Notes: generated by a model from the letters alone, not told the origin. A DNA stretch of 64,000 bases from Blastomonas sp. AAP53 (GCF_000331245.1 NZ_ANFZ01000004.1:1-64000); one strand, 5' to 3'; positions 17,195-26,847 are shown, counted from the stretch's first letter. A program made the numbers and translations.

Positions 17195-19549
17195 GTGAAA
17201 GCGTTAAAACTGTTTTTGGGGGTAAGTGCCGCAGCGATTGCCATGCCGGTCTGCGCGCAGGACGCCAGCGATGGCGCTGAAGGTGGCTTGGGCGAGATCG
17301 TTGTGACTGCGCAGCGCCGCAGTGAGAGCATTCAGAAAATCCCGGTCAGCCTTACGGCCGTAGGCGCCGATGAATTGCGCACGCGTCAGATCAACGATCT
17401 GGTCGGTGTGGCTCAGGCCGCGCCCAGCTTGCAAATCGGCCTTGATGCCAGCTTTTCGGTTCGCGGGGTCGGTACGCTGGCTTTTGCAGGAACGATTGAT
17501 TCAAGCGTGGCGTTGGCGATTGACGAGGTAAACCTCGGACGTCCGAATTTGGGTACCCCGCTGCTGATGGATGTAGAACGGGTCGAAGTGCTCAACGGCC
17601 CACAAGGGCTGCTGTTCGGAAAGAACGCCTCGGCCGGCCTGCTCAACATCGTCACCGCAAAGCCGCGTCTGGGCGAGTATTCGGGTGGCAGCGATGTTGA
17701 GCTGACTTTCCGCGAAACGCCCGGGGCCGATCGCAACGCGCCCGGCATCATTGCACGACAGGTCCTGAACATCCCGGTCAGTGAAAATTCCGCACTGCGT
17801 GTCAACGCGCTCTACGGCTATCAGGAGCCGCCGGTGACGCGGATCGATACTGTCCAGCCAGGCCGTCGCGATGATCGCAACCGTCGCAATCTTCAGCTCA
17901 AGGCCAAGTATCTGCTCGAAGCGACCGACGCGCTCTCGCTTTATGTTATCGGCGATTACAATCAATTGACCGGCGCAGGCGCATTCTTTGACACGACGTG
18001 GCGAGCTTTTGGTGCCGGCAGCACCCGCCGCGAGATTTACGAGAATGCGGGTGGCACCGCAGGCCCGGACAACTTTCTGCTCACCGGCGATGGTGGCGCC
18101 TTCCGTGATATCGATACCGGCGGAGCGCAAGCGACAATAAGCTATGAACTGGATTCTGGCCTTGAACTGTCGAACATCTTTGCTTGGCGCTATTTTTCGA
18201 ACAAGCAAAGCCTCGATGTCGATTTTCTCCCGGTTGACGAAGTCAACGTCAACGCCACCGATGCGCGCTATGACCAATATTCCAACGAACTGCGTCTTGC
18301 ACTGCCCGCCGATGCACCACTCAGCGGGCAGGTTGGCCTGTTCTACTTCAAATCCACGCTCGACCAGTCGAGCGAAATTTACGGAAACATAGGCTTTCCG
18401 TCGTTCCTGCTGCCACAATATCCATTCTGCGTCGGTGCAGTGGCAACGCCCGGAGCTCCTCCGGGAACCTGCTCGGTCAGCAACAGCTTCTTCCTGGGCC
18501 GCGATGCCGACCTTGTGCTCGATACACAAAGCTACGCGGCGTTTGGTCAGCTAACCTACGAAGTGTCGCCTGGCCTGCGCCTGATCGCTGGTGGACGCTA
18601 TACGCGTGATGAAATTCGTCTCGACCTTGCTCACGGACGTCGCAACTATTTCGTCACCCTATCTGGCCCCAACGGGCGCTATCGCGAAGCCTTCGATGTC
18701 AATAACTTCAGTTGGAAGCTTGGCGCGCAATACCAGGTAACCCCCGATATTCTGCTCTTCGGCTTCCAGGGCCGTGGGTACAAGGGGCCGGGTTTTAACG
18801 ACACCGCCATCGCCGCTGCAAACGGCACGGCCTTTGTGCCCGCGATCCAGCCCGAAATATCGAACACCACCGAACTTGGCATCAAAACGGCCTTTTTTGA
18901 TCGCAAGTTGACACTGAACGTTTCGCTCTACCGCACCATATTCGACGATTATCAGGTCCAGTCACTCGATACCGTGCTGCAGACGTTCGTTGTGCAGAAT
19001 GCGGCAAAGGTGAAAACGCAAGGCATCGAGGTGGGCTTTACCGCCCGTCCGGTGCCCGGACTTTCGATCAATGGCGGCATGTCGTTCCTAGATGCCAAAT
19101 TCCAGAGCTTCTCCGGCGCGCAGTGCTATTCAAGCCAGCCAACGCCAAGCTGCGCAACATCGGGTACGTTCGATGCCGCGGGCCTGAGCCTGCCGGTTTC
19201 GCCAAAATTCACATCAACCGTGCAGGCAGTCTACGATCTGCCGGTAAGCGGTGATGTGGTGCCGTTTCTGCAGGGCAACTGGTATCACCGCTCGTCGGTG
19301 AACTACATCCTGAATGGTGCGCCCGGTGGTTTATTCCGGGCGGTAGACACGTTCGGTGCAAACATTGGCGTGAAGGTGGGCAGCACCTTGCAGGCCAGCC
19401 TGTTCTGCAAGAACTGCACAAACCAGCATATTCCTCAAAGTATCGGGTTGAATTCTGGCGAGGAAAATGACGGTATCACATCATACGGACAGGTCTTCGG
19501 GTTGGATTCTGTGAGGTCTTTCGGACTTTCTCTGTCCCTGCGATACTAA
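17195..19549 (+). CDS. TonB-dependent receptor of the inserted glycoside cassette
   Basis: Outer-membrane receptor of 784 aa. Signal peptide to about residue 21 (PVCAQ), TonB-box-like GEIVVTAQRR at 32-41, plug to about residue 160 with the motif RVEVLNGPQGLLFGKNASAG, then the barrel, ending in an aromatic-rich strand (SLSLRY). Start is GTG, with AGGGAG six bases upstream. It is divergent from the TetR gene and followed by a GH1 glycosidase, so a glycoside or aryl-glycoside ligand is a reasonable inference. Codon use looks less GC-biased than in the flanking genes. Confidence 0.92.
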   Translation: MKALKLFLGVSAAAIAMPVCAQDASDGAEGGLGEIVVTAQRRSESIQKIPVSLTAVGADELRTRQINDLVGVAQAAPSLQIGLDASFSVRGVGTLAFAGTIDSSVALAIDEVNLGRPNLGTPLLMDVERVEVLNGPQGLLFGKNASAGLLNIVTAKPRLGEYSGGSDVELTFRETPGADRNAPGIIARQVLNIPVSENSALRVNALYGYQEPPVTRIDTVQPGRRDDRNRRNLQLKAKYLLEATDALSLYVIGDYNQLTGAGAFFDTTWRAFGAGSTRREIYENAGGTAGPDNFLLTGDGGAFRDIDTGGAQATISYELDSGLELSNIFAWRYFSNKQSLDVDFLPVDEVNVNATDARYDQYSNELRLALPADAPLSGQVGLFYFKSTLDQSSEIYGNIGFPSFLLPQYPFCVGAVATPGAPPGTCSVSNSFFLGRDADLVLDTQSYAAFGQLTYEVSPGLRLIAGGRYTRDEIRLDLAHGRRNYFVTLSGPNGRYREAFDVNNFSWKLGAQYQVTPDILLFGFQGRGYKGPGFNDTAIAAANGTAFVPAIQPEISNTTELGIKTAFFDRKLTLNVSLYRTIFDDYQVQSLDTVLQTFVVQNAAKVKTQGIEVGFTARPVPGLSINGGMSFLDAKFQSFSGAQCYSSQPTPSCATSGTFDAAGLSLPVSPKFTSTVQAVYDLPVSGDVVPFLQGNWYHRSSVNYILNGAPGGLFRAVDTFGANIGVKVGSTLQASLFCKNCTNQHIPQSIGLNSGEENDGITSYGQVFGLDSVRSFGLSLSLRY

Positions 19550-19559
19550 AAGCCAAGGG

Positions 19560-19590
19560 CCGGGGTGGAAGGTCCACCCCGGTCTATTCT
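19560..19590 (+). terminator. Hairpin between TonB receptor and GH1 gene
   Basis: CCGGGGTGGA pairs perfectly with TCCACCCCGG around AGG, then TCTATTCT. It may reduce read-through from the receptor into the glycosidase gene or stabilise the receptor mRNA. Confidence 0.6.
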
Positions 19591-19637
19591 GCATGATGGT
19601 GCAAACGTACCTAACGAAGCAGCGAGTTTTACACATC

Positions 19638-20954
19638 ATGATGATCACCCGGCGAGCCTTTTCCGGCCTTGTGGCAACTGCAGCGCTCGGGGCTGCCAGC
19701 CCTGCTATCGGCACCGCCAGGTCCCGCACCCCGTTCCCCAAGGGCTTCCAGTGGGGCGTTGCCACATCCGGACACCAAACGGAGGGTGACAATACTGCCA
19801 GCGACATCTGGTGGATGGAACATGCTGAACCCACGCTCTTTGCCGAGCCTTCCGGCTCAGCCACCGCCAGCTTTGATCTATGGCCTGCCGATCTTGATCT
19901 TGTCAAAAGCCTAGGTTTCAACACCTATCGCTTCTCGCTCGAATGGGCCCGGATCGAGCCTGAAGAGGGCCTGTTTTCGCAAGGCATGATCGCGCACTAC
20001 CGCCGCATCATTGAAGGGTGCCACACCCGCGGGCTGGCCCCGGTCGTCACTTTCAACCACTTCTCGTGCCCGCGCTGGTTTGCGGCACTCGGTGGATGGA
20101 CCAATCCAGCTGCGCCAGACCTGTTTGCGCGCTATTGCGAACGTGCCACTCAGGACCTCGGTGCCGGTATCAGCCATGCGGTGACTTTGAACGAACCGAA
20201 CCTGCCCACGATCCTCTCGTGGATTGGCCTTCCACCTGCGCTTTACGAGGGTCACGCTGCCATGCTCAAAGCAGCAGGCGCAGCACTGGGGAGCCATAAC
20301 TTCTCGGGCGGCTTCATGCTTTCGCGAGATGAACATCTCCCCATGATCCCGATCATGGGCGCAGCCCACCGCAAGGCGCGGGAAGCGATCAAGAATTTGC
20401 GGCCCGACCTTCCGGTCGGCCTTAGTCTGGCGGTGTCAGACGATCAGGCCACTGGCGTGACCACGATCCGCGACCGCAAGCGCGCCGAAGCCTATGAACC
20501 ATGGTTTGCCTTTGCCGCGGATGATGATTTTATCGGTGTTCAGAATTATGACCGGACACGGTTCGATGCCAAGGGCGCACTCCCGCCGCCTGCCGGCGCC
20601 GTGCTGAACCAGATGGGGGCCGAGGTCCATGCCCCGTCGCTCGGCGGTGCGGTGCGCTATGTCCATCGCGCATCAGGCAAACCGGTTCTCGTCACTGAAC
20701 ATGGTGTAGGCATTGCCGACGATGCTGTACGGGTGCCATTCATTCTCGATGCGCTGGAAAGTCTGCGCGTGGCGATGGCGGATGGCGCAGAGGTGCTTGG
20801 CTACATTCACTGGTCCTTGTTCGACAATTTTGAATGGTATTCAGGCTATACGCCCCGGTTCGGACTGGTGGAAGTGGATCGCCAGACGTTCAAGCGCACG
20901 CCGAAGCCCAGCGCGTTTGCACTTGGGGCCATAGCAAGAAACAACGGTCATTAG
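19638..20954 (+). CDS. Glycoside hydrolase family 1 (beta-glucosidase-like), Tat-exported
   Basis: A 438-aa GH1 enzyme. The N-terminus MMITRRAFSG with a following hydrophobic stretch and cleavage after AIGTA is a twin-arginine signal, so it probably acts in the periplasm after folding. The acid/base Glu186 is in TLNEPN and the nucleophile Glu354 in VTEHG. Other GH1 marks are FQWGVATSGHQTEG, TFNHFSCPRWF and the late SLFDNFEWYSGY. The substitutions in the -1 site (TSGHQTEG for SAYQIEG) suggest a substrate other than cellobiose. A frame from 19593 adds 15 residues but would bury the Tat motif. It is downstream of, and probably partner to, the TonB receptor. Confidence 0.92.
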   Translation: MMITRRAFSGLVATAALGAASPAIGTARSRTPFPKGFQWGVATSGHQTEGDNTASDIWWMEHAEPTLFAEPSGSATASFDLWPADLDLVKSLGFNTYRFSLEWARIEPEEGLFSQGMIAHYRRIIEGCHTRGLAPVVTFNHFSCPRWFAALGGWTNPAAPDLFARYCERATQDLGAGISHAVTLNEPNLPTILSWIGLPPALYEGHAAMLKAAGAALGSHNFSGGFMLSRDEHLPMIPIMGAAHRKAREAIKNLRPDLPVGLSLAVSDDQATGVTTIRDRKRAEAYEPWFAFAADDDFIGVQNYDRTRFDAKGALPPPAGAVLNQMGAEVHAPSLGGAVRYVHRASGKPVLVTEHGVGIADDAVRVPFILDALESLRVAMADGAEVLGYIHWSLFDNFEWYSGYTPRFGLVEVDRQTFKRTPKPSAFALGAIARNNGH

Positions 20955-20976
20955 ACGCTCGAGGATGCACCATGCA

Positions 20977-21408
20977 GACGATGGTGTAGCTGAGATAATC
21001 GAGAGCTGCGATGCTCGCCTCGACCTCGCCCTTGGTGCGGTTTTAGAGCAGGCTGGAGGTCGCATCCGCGCCGATGGCGGAGACCAATGCAAAGCCCTGC
21101 GCGCCGTGCGCCCTGGCTGCGCGCGCGACAGCGAGCGGATAGTCATGATCGACGCGGACAAACGCCTCAGCCGCCCCCGCCTTGGCGCGCGTCGTCCCCA
21201 GCGCGCAGATGACGGCATCGCAGCGCCACCAATCGGCATTCAGCGGTAGCGCCTCGAAATCGGCGATGGGATTGGTGAGCTTCGCATGCGGCGGCAATGC
21301 GCGGCGTGTCGGTGCGATGACGTGGGTGATCCGCGGGTCATCCAGCGCGCGTGCGAGGGTTTCTCGCCCGACCAGGCCCGTTGCGCCAGCGATGAGAAGG
21401 GTGCTCAT
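20977..21408 (-). pseudogene. NAD(P)-binding oxidoreductase, N-terminal part (interrupted gene)
   Basis: From ATG 21408 the frame gives MSTLLIAGATGLVGRETLA, a Rossmann start of the HTATIP2/YwnB atypical SDR group, and runs to SAIGADATSSLL. There a TAA at 21043 replaces the catalytic Tyr of YNRTK (Y-x-x-x-K). The frame continues after it as NRTKGEVEASIAALDYLSYT and IV, then homology stops at about 20977. The missing C-terminus lies 4.9 kb away at 15903-16100. A frame from 21492 adds 28 non-family residues. The gene is broken by both the stop codon and the insertion. Confidence 0.8.
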
Positions 21409-21510
21409 GGGCGTGCCTCCGTCGAGCCATTCATGCGCCGATACGGCGAAACATGAAAGCTGCCCAATCCGCACTCTCGCGAAACAGAACATGTGCGACG
21501 AAAGGAAAAA

Positions 21511-21586
21511 TGGTGGAGCCTAGCGGGATCGAACCGCTGACCTCTACACTGCCAGTGTAGCGCTCTCCCAGCTGAGCTAAGGCCCC
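21511..21586 (-). tRNA. tRNA-Ala (anticodon GGC)
   Basis: The cloverleaf reads 5' GGGGCCT acceptor, D-arm TAGCTCAGCTGGGAGAGC, anticodon stem CTACA with loop CTGGCAG and TGTAG, T-arm with GGTTCGATCC, and encoded CCA. Anticodon GGC gives alanine. The gene is intact. No integrase or attachment repeat was seen next to it, although the inserted segment ends about 530 bp away. Confidence 0.96.
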
Positions 21587-21703
21587 ATATGCGCCGGTTT
21601 TGGGTCCCCGGCGTCGGGAAGGACAGCCCTTTAATCGAGCCATCGAGTGGTGGCAAGGGGCTAATTTCGCCCCTTGCCGATATTTCCGTGAAGCCCGATG
21701 GCC

Positions 21704-22018
21704 TCAGGTTTCCTCGTCCTTGTCGTCGGCTGCCGCCACGCCCAGGTCGTCGTCTCCGCCCAGGTCGACATCGTTGTCCGGCGAATCGCCGTCCTCGTCG
21801 ATGTCCAGATCCTCATCGGCCAGATCCACGTCCTCCTTCTCGATGACCTTCTTCTTCTCTTCCTCGAAGGGCAGCGGCTGCTTGGACTTCAATACCGGTT
21901 CGGGCGTCCAGCTGTTGCCGCAATTGATGCAGGAAACAGGGTCGTCCTTGCCAAGATCGTAGAAGCGGGTGCCGCATTTCGGGCAACTGTGTTTGGCGCC
22001 CCATTCAGCCTTGATCAT
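21704..22018 (-). CDS. TIGR02300 / FYDLN-acid family protein
   Basis: A 104-aa protein. Residues ~8-32 hold a rubredoxin-like zinc knuckle (CPKCGTRFYDLGKDDPVSCINC). The rest is a highly acidic tail of Asp/Glu. This is the family signature; the function is unknown, with nucleic acid or metal binding possible from the knuckle. The start at 22018 gives the standard N-terminus MIKAEWGAKHSCPKCG; the longer frame is unrelated sequence. Divergent from aroA, with ~185 bp between the two starts. Confidence 0.9.
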   Translation of the reverse strand: MIKAEWGAKHSCPKCGTRFYDLGKDDPVSCINCGNSWTPEPVLKSKQPLPFEEEKKKVIEKEDVDLADEDLDIDEDGDSPDNDVDLGGDDDLGVAAADDKDEET

Positions 22019-22204
22019 GAATAATGCCTCGGTTTTGGTAGGTGTTTGACAATGTGTGGAGAGCTGCATGCTTCCGCAAGGCGGCACGCGCCATGTTCGG
22101 AAAATCGGCGTGCGCCTTGCCATAGCTTTGCGCCGCTGTCAAAAGCTGCGTCGTTTTTCCTCCCCGCAGCAGACGCCTGCCCAAACCGGATTGCTTTGAA
22201 CATC

Positions 22205-23548
22205 ATGGCCCATCACACTCAGGAGGCCGCAACCCCGCGCCGCTTTTCCGCAGGCTCTGCGCTGACCGGAACGATCCGCGTGCCCGGCGACAAGTCGATA
22301 TCGCACCGCGCGCTGATGCTGTCGGCGCTGTGCGTGGGCACCAGCCGCATATCGGGGCTGCTGGAAGGCGAGGACGTGCTGGCCACCGCCGCTGCCATGC
22401 GGGCCATGGGCGCGGATATCGTGCGCGGGGATGACGGCATCTGGACCGTGCACGGCGTTGGCGTGGGCGGGCTGATGCAGCCTGCGACCGCGCTCGACAT
22501 GGGCAACAGCGGCACGTCGACCCGGCTGCTGATGGGGCTGGTCGCCAGCCACCCCATCACCGCGATGTTCACCGGCGATGCGTCACTGAGCCGCCGCCCG
22601 ATGGCGCGCGTCACCGATCCGCTGGGCCTGATGGGGGCAGAGTTCAACGCCAGCCCCGGCGGCACGCTGCCGCTGATGGTGCGCGGCATGCACCCGGCGG
22701 TGCCGATCAGCTATCGTCTGCCGGTGGCGTCGGCGCAGGTGAAATCGGCAATCCTGCTCGCAGCATTGAACACGCCGGGCACCACCACGGTGATCGAGCC
22801 GGTGGCGACACGCGACCACAGCGAAAAGATGCTCAAGGGCTTTGGGGCGGACCTGGTGGTGGAGACCGATGCGGACGGCGTACGGCACATCTCGGTCACC
22901 GGGCCGTGCGACCTTGCCGCGCAGGACATTGTCGTGCCTGGCGACCCCTCCTCGGCGGCGTTCTTTATCGTTGCCGCGCTGATCGTGCCGGGATCGGACC
23001 TGACAATCGAGAATGTCGGCATGAACGTCACCCGCACCGGGCTGATCACGATGCTCGAGCAGATGGGCGGGCAGATCGAACGACTGAACGAGCGCACCGT
23101 GGGCGGTGAGCCGGTGGCGGACCTGCGCGTGCGGGCCAGTGCGCTGAAGGGCATCACGGTTGACCCCGTGATCGTGCCGAGCATGGTCGACGAGTTTCCG
23201 GTGGCCTTCATCGCGGCAGCCATGGCGGAGGGGACCACGATCACCAGCGGGCTCGACGAGCTGCGGGTCAAGGAATCGGATCGGCTTGCCACCATGGCAC
23301 GCGGGCTGGAGGCCATCGGCGTTGCGGTCGAAGAGCGCGAGGACGGATTGGTCATCACCGGCAGCGGCGGTGCGTCTTTGCGGGGCGGCGGCCTGGTCGC
23401 AACGCTGCTCGATCACCGCATCGCGATGAGCTTTGCCGTGGCAGGGCTCGTCAGCGCCGATGGCGTCGAGGTCGACGACACCCGGCCGATCGCGACCAGC
23501 TTCCCCGATTTTCTCAGCCTGCTCGATAGCGCGCAGGGACAGACATGA
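22205..23548 (+). CDS. aroA: 3-phosphoshikimate 1-carboxyvinyltransferase (EPSP synthase, class II)
   Basis: Sixth step of the shikimate pathway, 447 aa. Residues follow the class II (Agrobacterium CP4-like) plan: K30/S31/R35 in [55 protein letters not shown], and [19 protein letters not shown]. At the glyphosate-relevant loop it reads GNSGTSTR, with Gly103 where, as I recall, CP4 has Ala100. The start MAHHTQEA at 22205 matches the family. Its stop overlaps the next start (ATGA), giving an aroA-membrane protein-cmk operon. Confidence 0.96.
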   Translation: MAHHTQEAATPRRFSAGSALTGTIRVPGDKSISHRALMLSALCVGTSRISGLLEGEDVLATAAAMRAMGADIVRGDDGIWTVHGVGVGGLMQPATALDMGNSGTSTRLLMGLVASHPITAMFTGDASLSRRPMARVTDPLGLMGAEFNASPGGTLPLMVRGMHPAVPISYRLPVASAQVKSAILLAALNTPGTTTVIEPVATRDHSEKMLKGFGADLVVETDADGVRHISVTGPCDLAAQDIVVPGDPSSAAFFIVAALIVPGSDLTIENVGMNVTRTGLITMLEQMGGQIERLNERTVGGEPVADLRVRASALKGITVDPVIVPSMVDEFPVAFIAAAMAEGTTITSGLDELRVKESDRLATMARGLEAIGVAVEEREDGLVITGSGGASLRGGGLVATLLDHRIAMSFAVAGLVSADGVEVDDTRPIATSFPDFLSLLDSAQGQT

Positions 23549-23802
23549 ACCCGCTGCTGGCCAATGTCATCGGCGTCATCGGCAGCGTGCTGTTCATGGG
23601 CGCGTTCGTCTATGCCAACCGGGTCGAGCAGATCGACAAGCTGCTGTTCAACGCGGTCAATCTGGTGGGCGCGGTGCTGTTGCTGATCTCGCTGTCGGTG
23701 CATTTCAACCTCGCGGCGGTGGTGCTGGAAACCGCCTGGGCGCTCATCGCCCTGGCGGGGATCGTCAAGGCGCTCCGCGAGCGGCGGGGGACAGCGAAAT
23801 GA
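23545..23802 (+). CDS. CBU_0592 family small membrane protein
   Basis: An 85-aa protein with three predicted membrane helices (about residues 5-22, 34-52, 56-75) and a basic C-terminus. It matches the pattern of the CBU_0592-like family of unknown function. It overlaps aroA by ATGA upstream and cmk by ATGA downstream, so the three are translated in a coupled series. Confidence 0.85.
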   Translation: MNPLLANVIGVIGSVLFMGAFVYANRVEQIDKLLFNAVNLVGAVLLLISLSVHFNLAAVVLETAWALIALAGIVKALRERRGTAK

Positions 23803-24437
23803 TCATCGCGGTGGATGGCCCCACGGCCAGCGGCAAGGGAACGATCGCCAAGGCACTGGCCGCGCATTTCGGCCTGCCGCATCTCGACACCGGGCTGCTC
23901 TACCGCGCCGTGGGGGTGATGACGGTGCGGCTGGGCGGCGATCCCGACAATCCGGACGAGGCGCTGGCGGGCTGTGCATTCGACGATGCGCTGCTGGACG
24001 ACGAGCATCTGCGCTCCGAAATGGCCGGCGGGCTCGCCAGCCGCGCCTCGCGCCATCCGGCAGTGCGTGCAGCCCTGCTCGAGCGGCAGCGCGCGTTTGC
24101 CGCGCAACCTGGCGGCGCTGTGCTCGACGGGCGCGATATCGGCACGGTGATCGCGCCCGGGGCCGAGGCCAAGCTGTTCGTCACCGCCAGCGTCGCGGCG
24201 CGCGCCGGGCGCCGTTTCAACGAGATGCTGCGGCGGGGCGAGGCGGTGACGCTGGAAGAGATTGCGGCCGATCTCGCCGCGCGCGACGCCCGCGATTCGA
24301 GCCGTGCGGTGGCGCCGCTTAAGCCTGCGGACGACGCGGTGCGGCTCGATACCAGCGACCTGACGGTGGGCGCGGCGATCAATTGCGCGATCCAGATCGT
24401 CGTCGATGCACTTGCCCGTTCAGGCAAGCCCGTCTGA
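23799..24437 (+). CDS. cmk: Cytidylate kinase
   Basis: CMP/dCMP kinase of nucleotide salvage, 212 aa. The P-loop is DGPTASGKGT near residues 6-15; LDTGLLYRAV and LDGRDIGTVIAP are the substrate-binding motifs. The start overlaps the membrane-protein stop. In many alphaproteobacteria aroA-cmk is followed directly by rpsA; here a glycosyltransferase operon lies between them. Confidence 0.96.
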   Translation: MIIAVDGPTASGKGTIAKALAAHFGLPHLDTGLLYRAVGVMTVRLGGDPDNPDEALAGCAFDDALLDDEHLRSEMAGGLASRASRHPAVRAALLERQRAFAAQPGGAVLDGRDIGTVIAPGAEAKLFVTASVAARAGRRFNEMLRRGEAVTLEEIAADLAARDARDSSRAVAPLKPADDAVRLDTSDLTVGAAINCAIQIVVDALARSGKPV

Positions 24438-24581
24438 CGCGCTGGAATCACGGCGTATTCTTTCCGCGCCGCGGATTGTTACGATGTAGCGTCAAACCAT
24501 CACAATAAGTTCACACAACCGCCGCTGAACTATTATCAACGCACGCTACGCCCCTGCAACAGTCTATGCGCGGGGAGTGGC

Positions 24582-25361
24582 ATGCAGCGTTGGTCAGCAC
24601 TTGTTGCATGTTACAATGAACAGGCATTTCTGCCCGAGATGCTCGCCTCGCTTCTGGCGCAGTCGGTCCCGTGCCGGATTGTCGTCGTCGACAACGGGTC
24701 GACCGACCTCACGCTGACGCTTGCCAAGGATCTGTTGAGCGGAGTGCCGGGGGCGACAGTCCTCAGCGAGACGCGGCCGGGGCAGGTGCATGCCCTGGCG
24801 CACGGGCTGCGGCATATCGACACCGAATTCGTTGCGATATGCGATGCAGATACCCTTTATCCCGCCAATTATCTCGCGTCTGCCACGCGCCTGCTCGACC
24901 GACCGAACCGCAACATCGTTGCCGCCTGTGCCTGGCCGCGGACCCAAGCGTCGTCGGTGCTGGCCAATGTGCTTGCTGCCGGTCACAGGTTGGCCGCGCA
25001 GCGGCTGATGCCGCGGCAGAACCATGTCAATGGCGGCAGCCAGACCTTTCGCACCGCCGCGTTGCTTGCCGCCGGGGGCTATGACGCCGCGATCTGGCCC
25101 TATGTCCTCAAGGACCATGAACTGATGAACCGGGTGCTGCATTTCGGTGACCAGGCGATGTCGGGCGACTTCTGGTGCAGCCCATCGCCCAGGCGCGGCG
25201 ACCGGCGCCGGGTCCGTTGGACGCTGACCGAGCGGCTGGCCTATCACACGTCGCGGTTTCGGGCGCGCGATGCGTTCTTTCACGACTGGCTGGCCCCGCG
25301 GCTCGAAATGCGCGGACAGCGCGACACGGTGCTGCGCGACCAGCCCTGGAACGCGGCATGA
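24582..25361 (+). CDS. Glycosyltransferase family 2
   Basis: A 259-aa GT-A fold enzyme. The N-terminal nucleotide-sugar fold shows VACYNEQAFLPEML and VVVDNGSTD, with the metal motif in CDADTLYP near residue 90. No membrane anchor. It follows a GGGGAG site and starts a five-gene series in which each start overlaps the previous stop. The product probably adds a sugar to an envelope lipid or glycan; donor and acceptor are unknown. Confidence 0.9.
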   Translation: MQRWSALVACYNEQAFLPEMLASLLAQSVPCRIVVVDNGSTDLTLTLAKDLLSGVPGATVLSETRPGQVHALAHGLRHIDTEFVAICDADTLYPANYLASATRLLDRPNRNIVAACAWPRTQASSVLANVLAAGHRLAAQRLMPRQNHVNGGSQTFRTAALLAAGGYDAAIWPYVLKDHELMNRVLHFGDQAMSGDFWCSPSPRRGDRRRVRWTLTERLAYHTSRFRARDAFFHDWLAPRLEMRGQRDTVLRDQPWNAA

Positions 25362-26311
25362 CCCGGCCGGCATCGCCCACTGCAGAGCTGACGTTGCCGG
25401 GACTCAACGGAGCGGCCTTGGCCCTGCCGCGGCTTGATCCGGACCGGCAGTGGCGCGCGCGCTGGTTCACCCGCGCGGTGTCGCTGGCGCTGCTGGCACT
25501 GGTCGCAGTACAGATCAGCGCGCTCGACCTGTCGGTGCTGACCAGCTTGAAGACCCAGCACCCGGGCTTCTGGCTGGCGTTTCTGGCGATGTATTTCACG
25601 TTGCCGGTGGCCGACCTGATCATCTTTCGTGGGCTATGGGGGCTACCGCTCCAGGGCTTCGGGCCGATCCTGCGCAAGCGGATCGGCAACGAGCTGTTCC
25701 TGTCCTATTCGGGCGAGGTCTATTTCTATTTCTGGGCCCGCCGCCATGCCGGCCTCACCAGTGCCCCGTTCGGAGCGATCAAGGACGTCAACATCCTCTC
25801 GGCGCTGGTGGCGAACTTCGCGACGCTGGCGCTGCTCTGGCTGGCATGGCCCTATATGGCAGGGCTCTTCCCCGGTCGGTTCGATTCCATCATCTGGGGG
25901 TCGGTCGCGCTGGTCCTCGCGCTGACGATGATTGCCTTCTTTTTCAGGGGCCGCCTGTTCACGCTTTCGCAGCGACAGCTCGTCTGGGTGGCGCTGGTGC
26001 ATCTTGTCCGCATCACGCTGACGACGGCGTTGCTGGCCCTGGTGTGGCATCTGGCCATGCCCGACGGCCCGATCGGCCTGTGGCTTGAGCTGTCGGCGCT
26101 CCGGCTGGTGGTGATGCGGCTGCCGATGCTGCCTTCCAAGGACCTTGTTTTTACCGGGATCGCGATTTTCCTGTTCGGGTCCGATGACGAGATCGCGGTG
26201 CTGATCGCGCTCACGGCCGGGCTGACGCTGGTGACGCATATCCTGCTTGCGACGGTGCTGGCGATCACCGGGCTGTTCGATTCCAACGACAAGCCGGGAG
26301 AAGCGGCATGA
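25358..26311 (+). CDS. Polytopic membrane protein in glycosyltransferase operon
   Basis: A 317-aa protein with about eight hydrophobic helices (first around residues 43-60, then 70-90, 150-170, 182-200, 215-235, 245-265, 275-300). The overall plan resembles lysylphosphatidylglycerol-synthase/YbhN-type membrane proteins, but I do not see a decisive motif. Overlaps the GT2 stop (ATGA) and the next start (ATGA). In this context it may be a flippase or lipid-handling partner (inference). Confidence 0.75.
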   Translation: MTRPASPTAELTLPGLNGAALALPRLDPDRQWRARWFTRAVSLALLALVAVQISALDLSVLTSLKTQHPGFWLAFLAMYFTLPVADLIIFRGLWGLPLQGFGPILRKRIGNELFLSYSGEVYFYFWARRHAGLTSAPFGAIKDVNILSALVANFATLALLWLAWPYMAGLFPGRFDSIIWGSVALVLALTMIAFFFRGRLFTLSQRQLVWVALVHLVRITLTTALLALVWHLAMPDGPIGLWLELSALRLVVMRLPMLPSKDLVFTGIAIFLFGSDDEIAVLIALTAGLTLVTHILLATVLAITGLFDSNDKPGEAA

Positions 26312-26847
26312 CCCGGGGCATCGCTGTTGCGTTCATGCTCGCCCTTGCGCCGATGGTGGCGGGCAACAGCTTTCCCGTGCCGCCAAGGGCGGAGCGCGGC
26401 AAGGCGGGCGCCCCCTGCCGACCCGGCGAAACGGGGCCGGCGGTGCGCGTGACCATAGCGGGGATCAAGGATGCCAAAGGCACGTTGCGGCTTGAACTGT
26501 ACCCCGCCAATGACGCGGATTTCCTCGCGCCCGACAAGGTGCTGATTGCCTCCGGCAAGCCCTTTCGCAGGATCGATCATACCGGGTTTGGCAAAGGCAG
26601 CAGCGTGCTGTGCATCCGCGTCCCAGAAGCGGGAACCTACGCGTTGTCGGTGCTGCATGACCGTGATGGCGACGGCAAGTTCAGCTTTCTGGGCGATGGT
26701 GTCGGGTTCTCGCGCAATCCCAAGCTGACCCGCTCGAAGCCCAAGGCCAGCAGCGTGGCGCTGCGTGTTGGCCCGGGGGTCGAGGAGGCGCGGATCGTGA
26801 TGAACTACCGGCGGGGACTGGGCTTTGGCCCGGTCGGGAATTCCTGA
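26308..26847 (+). CDS. DUF2141 domain protein, exported
   Basis: A 179-aa protein with a signal peptide (residues 1-19) and a DUF2141 beta-sandwich: VRVTIAGIKDAKGTLRLELYP early, then YALSVLHDRDGDGKFSF and GDGVGFSRNP (about residues 110-135). Families of this kind are periplasmic; the function is unknown. The HDRDGDGKF stretch could bind Ca. It is coupled to genes on both sides. Confidence 0.85.
   Translation: MTRGIAVAFMLALAPMVAGNSFPVPPRAERGKAGAPCRPGETGPAVRVTIAGIKDAKGTLRLELYPANDADFLAPDKVLIASGKPFRRIDHTGFGKGSSVLCIRVPEAGTYALSVLHDRDGDGKFSFLGDGVGFSRNPKLTRSKPKASSVALRVGPGVEEARIVMNYRRGLGFGPVGNS

Noticed and set aside
16420-21586. tRNA-Ala-targeted genomic island with integrase
   Set aside because: No integrase gene and no repeat of the tRNA 3' end were seen at 15.9-16.4 kb; the insertion lies in the oxidoreductase gene instead.
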